From positions 1-7,943 of the forward strand of contig CAJTMC010000085.1 in the NCBI GenBank assembly GCA_910577115.1: DNA of 7,943 bases, read 5' to 3'. Position numbers and translations under genes: made by a program. This document shows, piece by piece, positions 5,891-7,943 of this stretch (the stretch's first letter is position 1; each line of letters starts with the position of its first letter). Source of the stretch: an uncultured Lachnospiraceae bacterium (GTDB lineage: Bacteria; Bacillota; Clostridia; Lachnospirales; Lachnospiraceae). The notes beneath the pieces were generated by a model that was not told where the DNA came from, did not search any database, and saw only the letters and a list, made by a program, of their open reading frames with translations.

Positions 5891-6694
5891 ATGCTTGGAG
5901 ATAAAAAATTATTTCTGTTAGATATAGATGGAACTATTTGTAAAGGAAATCAGTTGATTGGAGGTACAAAAGAATTTTTGAGTGATATTGAGAAAAATGG
6001 TGGAAAATATATATTTATTACCAATAACGCAACTCGCAGTATTGATGATTATATTCTTTTTTTTCAACAACTTGGAATTATGACAAATCACAGTAATTTC
6101 CTGACAGCATCTTATGCAACAGTATACTATCTGAAAAAATATCATCCAGGAGAATTGATTTATGTTATGGGGACAAAATCATTTATTCGAGAACTAAAGA
6201 AAAATAAAATTCGTGTTACGACAGATGGTGAGGATGAAGAGATTAGTTGTGTTTTAATTTCATATGATAATCAGCTAACTTATGAAAAAATATCTGATAC
6301 ATGCAGGTTGCTTAGTACGAAGAAAGTGGACTATCTTGCGACAAATCCAGATTATGTATGTCCGATTGAATTTGGATATGTGCCTGATTGTGGAGCAATT
6401 TGTGAGATGCTTAATCACGCAATAAAAAGAATGCCCCATTTTATTGGAAAACCAGAACCAGATATGGTTGAATTGGCAATAAGTCGAAATAACTATAGAA
6501 AAGAAGAGACATTAGTTGTGGGAGATCGCTTATATACAGATATGCTTTGTGGACACAATGCGAAGGTGGAAACTGCAATGGTTTTAACTGGAGAGGCGAC
6601 GAAAGAAGAAGCAGAATGCTGTCCCTATGGGCCAGATTATTTGATGCAGTCGGTTGCGAGTTTGCATAAAAAATGGTTGGAAGAGATAATATAG
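5891..6694 (+). CDS. HAD-IIA (NagD-like) sugar-phosphate phosphatase, candidate glycerol-3-phosphate phosphatase
   Basis: This 267-residue haloacid dehalogenase hydrolase of subclass IIA carries all four motifs: DIDGT (11-15) with nucleophile Asp11 and acid Asp13, TNN (44-46), Lys187 in FIGKPEPDM, and GDRLYTD (211-217) with Mg-binding Asp212 and Asp217. The middle C2-type cap contains TNPDYVCP (151-158), a hallmark of the NagD/AraL/phosphoglycolate phosphatase group. The start immediately follows the phosphodiesterase stop with no gap, using a GTGAGAGAGGG stretch as ribosome site, so the two enzymes are probably made together. Some HAD-IIA enzymes, such as mycobacterial Rv1692, remove phosphate from glycerol phosphate in lipid headgroup recycling. 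By context this one could convert the glycerol-3-phosphate made by the preceding enzyme to glycerol and phosphate. General sugar-phosphate clean-up activity is the main alternative, since these enzymes are promiscuous. It is the last gene of the operon. Confidence 0.85.
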   Translation: MLGDKKLFLLDIDGTICKGNQLIGGTKEFLSDIEKNGGKYIFITNNATRSIDDYILFFQQLGIMTNHSNFLTASYATVYYLKKYHPGELIYVMGTKSFIRELKKNKIRVTTDGEDEEISCVLISYDNQLTYEKISDTCRLLSTKKVDYLATNPDYVCPIEFGYVPDCGAICEMLNHAIKRMPHFIGKPEPDMVELAISRNNYRKEETLVVGDRLYTDMLCGHNAKVETAMVLTGEATKEEAECCPYGPDYLMQSVASLHKKWLEEII

Positions 6695-7753
6695 TATAGA
6701 ATAGATTAAATTTCTGCTATATATTTTTGAGATAATGTATGGTAAAATAGTGTTATCTAAGAAGGGATGAACGCTATGAGAAAAACATATCTTCCTCTGT
6801 CAGATGAAGACAGGAATTACCTTAAATCATTATCCAAAAAGAGAACCATTCAGGCGCAAGTCGTGAACCGCACAAGAATCCTTTTATATAAAGCCGATGG
6901 AATGACATTGCAGGAAATTGCTGATAAACTTTCAATCAGCACCACAACGGTACGCCTTTGTATTTCTAAGTTTCATAAAGGTGGTTTAGATGCTGCACTG
7001 TTTGATGCTCAGCGTCCAGGACACCCATCCGAAATCACCGACGACACTAAGGCATGGATGATTAGTATTGCGTGTCAGAGACCGGCAGAACTCGGTTATG
7101 CGTAGGAATTGTGGACATTGACTTCTCTCCACAAATACATTCAGAAGCATGCAGAGGAAGCAGGATATCCAAGACTTTCAACCGTTACGAAACCTTATAT
7201 ACAGAAATTCCTCAAGGAACAGGATATGAAACCCTTTAAAATCAAATATTACTGCAAAAAGCGGGATCCTGATTTTGAAACCAAAATGCATGAAGTCCTG
7301 CTGGTTTACAAACAGATAGAGATGCAGTTTGATGAAAATGGTAATCTCATTGTTCCAGACGATTATAAATTGACGATTACAGTATCCTATGATGAGAAAC
7401 CGGGTATTCAGGCAATCTCCAATACGGCACCGGATTTACGTCCGACACCAGAACATGGAGAGGTATATCGTGATGCAGAATACAAACGTCTTGGAACTCT
7501 CTCTTTGCTGGCAGGCATTGATCTGCTTACGGGAGAAGCTATCCCGTTAGTAAGTGAGACTCACAAGAGTTCTGATTTTATTGAGTTTTTAAAGATATTG
7601 GACAAAAAATATCCATCACAGGATACGATCCGGATCATCCTGGATAATCATTCAGCGCATACTTCCAAAGAAACACGGCGCTTTCTGGATACGATGCCAA
7701 AGGGACATTTTAAATTTGTGTTTACCCCGAAACATGGCTTCTGGTTAAACATT
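6695..7753 (+). mobile_element. IS630-family insertion sequence, interrupted and inactive
   Basis: An IS630-type element begins somewhere in 6695-6765, just after the operon. The exact left end could not be placed, though IS630 elements target TA, which is frequent there. Its transposase reading frame is interrupted by TAG at 7103-7105, and resemblance to the family stops after AACATT at 7748-7753, where unrelated sequence begins. The missing right part may lie beyond the second insertion sequence, outside the window. Confidence 0.65.
6738..6748 (+). promoter_or_regulatory. Extended -10 promoter for the IS630 transposase
   Basis: TATGGTAAAAT matches the extended -10 form TRTGnTATAAT with one mismatch in the core hexamer (TAAAAT, 6743-6748). 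No good -35 box is present, as is usual for extended -10 promoters. Transcription would begin near 6755, about 20 bases before the transposase start at 6776. The box is flanked by the 6-bp inverted repeat AGATAA (6730-6735) and TTATCT (6753-6758), which could be an operator or chance. Confidence 0.4.
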
Positions 7754-7783
7754 GAGCTGTTGACAAACCCTCTAATTTCGTAA
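6776..7783 (+). pseudogene. IS630-family transposase, nonsense-mutated and C-terminally truncated
   Basis: The better start is ATG 6776, nine bases after AAGGG; the ATG at 6767 touches that site directly. The N-terminal part, to TAG 7103-7105, holds the family's DNA-binding domain, including the helix-turn-helix LQEIADKLSISTTTVRLCIS and the RPGHPSEIT linker. The same frame resumes at once (GYA-stop-ELWTLTSLH), so a single CAG to TAG change is the likely lesion. The second part carries the DDE catalytic domain: the first Asp in TVSYDEKPGIQ (codon 7391-7393), and the second in ILDNHSAH (codon 7643-7645). The frame then reads FVFTPKHGFWLNI and changes to ELLTNPLIS before TAA at 7781-7783. Functional relatives have WLNxIE followed by about 60-80 more residues, so the final catalytic Glu region and the C-terminus are missing. 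The GFW where relatives usually have GSW may be a further drift mutation. Confidence 0.8.
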
Positions 7784-7840
7784 ATGTCACAAGATATCAT
7801 GATAAAAATCTAGCAAAGATAGCAAAAATATTCCAAAGAA

Positions 7841-7871
7841 AAAGGTCATGGTTCCCTATGCCATGGCCTTT
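7841..7871 (-). terminator. Intrinsic terminator of the right-edge transposase gene
   Basis: The arms 7841-7851 and 7861-7871 form an 11-bp stem with a single G-U pair around a 9-base loop. Read on the minus strand, the stem runs directly into CCTTTTTCTTT (complement of 7835-7845), a good U tract. The transposase stop codon (7856-7858) lies inside the loop, so the terminator overlaps the end of the gene. In plus direction the T-rich sequence after the stem is weaker, so plus-strand termination would be partial. Confidence 0.6.
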
Positions 7872-7942
7872 ATCATCCTTTTAAGATTTAATGCCGTTGA
7901 CGATAAGAGGCACTGCTGTTCAGCCGCCTCTAATCCTCTTCT
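7856..7942 (-). CDS. IS1182-like transposase, last 28 codons (runs off the right edge)
   Basis: On the minus strand an open frame enters from the right edge and ends at TAG (complement of 7856-7858). It reads RRGLEAAEQQCLLSSTALNL and ends KRMIKAMA. The pattern 'RGLxxxxxQCLLxxTAxNLKRM(I/V)K' resembles the C-terminal end of IS1182-type (IS5/IS4-like) DDE transposases, where a conserved Arg-Gly-Leu and an Asn-Leu-Lys-Arg helix follow the last catalytic residue. The family was recalled by pattern, not by search. An intrinsic terminator overlaps the stop. Only the extreme C-terminus is visible, so activity cannot be judged. Confidence 0.55.
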   Translation of the reverse strand, partial: RRGLEAAEQQCLLSSTALNLKRMIKAMA

Positions 7943-7943
7943 G

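Larger units (their letters stand above)
7754..7943 (-). mobile_element. 3' end of a second insertion sequence (IS1182-like), inserted in the IS630 element
   Basis: Starting where the IS630 transposase loses its family pattern (about 7754), the sequence is AT-rich and non-coding to 7855. It then contains the terminator and the end of a minus-strand transposase gene. On the minus strand the element would end with GGGTTTGTCAACAGCTC at the junction. The boundary is placed by loss of resemblance; the opposite terminal repeat and any target duplication lie outside the window. Confidence 0.5.

Noticed and set aside
379..7105. Two in-frame TAG codons (379-381 and 7103-7105) as a sign that TAG is read as an amino acid in this genome.
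   Set aside because: TAG is used as the true stop of both the phosphodiesterase (5888-5890) and the phosphatase (6692-6694), and both interrupted frames are mobile-element remnants that also carry truncations. Ordinary decay explains them better.
7851..7860. GTTCCCTATG in the right-edge terminator loop is the exact complement of CATAGGGAAC (100-109) at the left transposase start, suggesting related elements on both sides.
   Set aside because: The match is limited to 10 bases, the surrounding sequence and the transposase proteins differ, and the two places have different roles. Coincidence is likely.
1..7943. CRISPR array, tRNA or rRNA genes, toxin-antitoxin pair, phage defence genes.
   Set aside because: No regularly spaced repeats, no tRNA-like cloverleaf or conserved rRNA segments, and no matching gene pairs were seen on either strand.

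Overview
The window looks like an accessory stretch of a low-GC gut Firmicute, most likely a Clostridia/Lachnospiraceae relative (inference). The reasons are AT-rich codon use, strong AGGAG-type ribosome sites, a lipoprotein solute-binding protein, and insertion-sequence remnants of types common in that group.

Left edge (1-623): the first 34 codons of a probable ISLre2/UPF0236-type transposase on the minus strand, with a leader hairpin that buries its own ribosome site. Next comes a higher-GC, broken remnant (271-579) resembling the N-terminal part of a small protein carried by Tn1549-like conjugative elements, interrupted by an in-frame TAG. Its tail runs straight into the promoter region of the operon. 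There, three TTnACA-like hexamers at exact 11-bp steps (494-521) look like a PhoP (phosphate starvation) box.

Centre (624-6694): six plus-strand genes form one operon. It encodes a Ugp-type ABC importer (ATPase UgpC, permeases UgpA and UgpE, lipoprotein UgpB), a cytoplasmic glycerophosphodiester phosphodiesterase, and a HAD-IIA phosphatase. Read together, the importer takes in glycerol-3-phosphate or glycerophosphodiesters such as glycerophosphocholine. The phosphodiesterase frees glycerol-3-phosphate, and the phosphatase could then release glycerol and inorganic phosphate. Hairpins in the ugpE-ugpB gap and after ugpB probably set unequal expression of the binding protein.

Right edge (about 6695-7943): an IS630-family transposase follows the operon with no visible terminator between them. 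It is dead twice over: an in-frame TAG at 7103-7105, and loss of the C-terminal catalytic region where a second insertion sequence begins near 7754. Only the last 28 codons of that second transposase (minus strand, IS1182-like) and its terminator are inside the window.

No wholly new system is evident. The most interesting points are the apparent phosphate-responsive phospholipid-headgroup salvage cassette set between mobile-element debris, and the ribosome-site-masking hairpin of the left insertion sequence.
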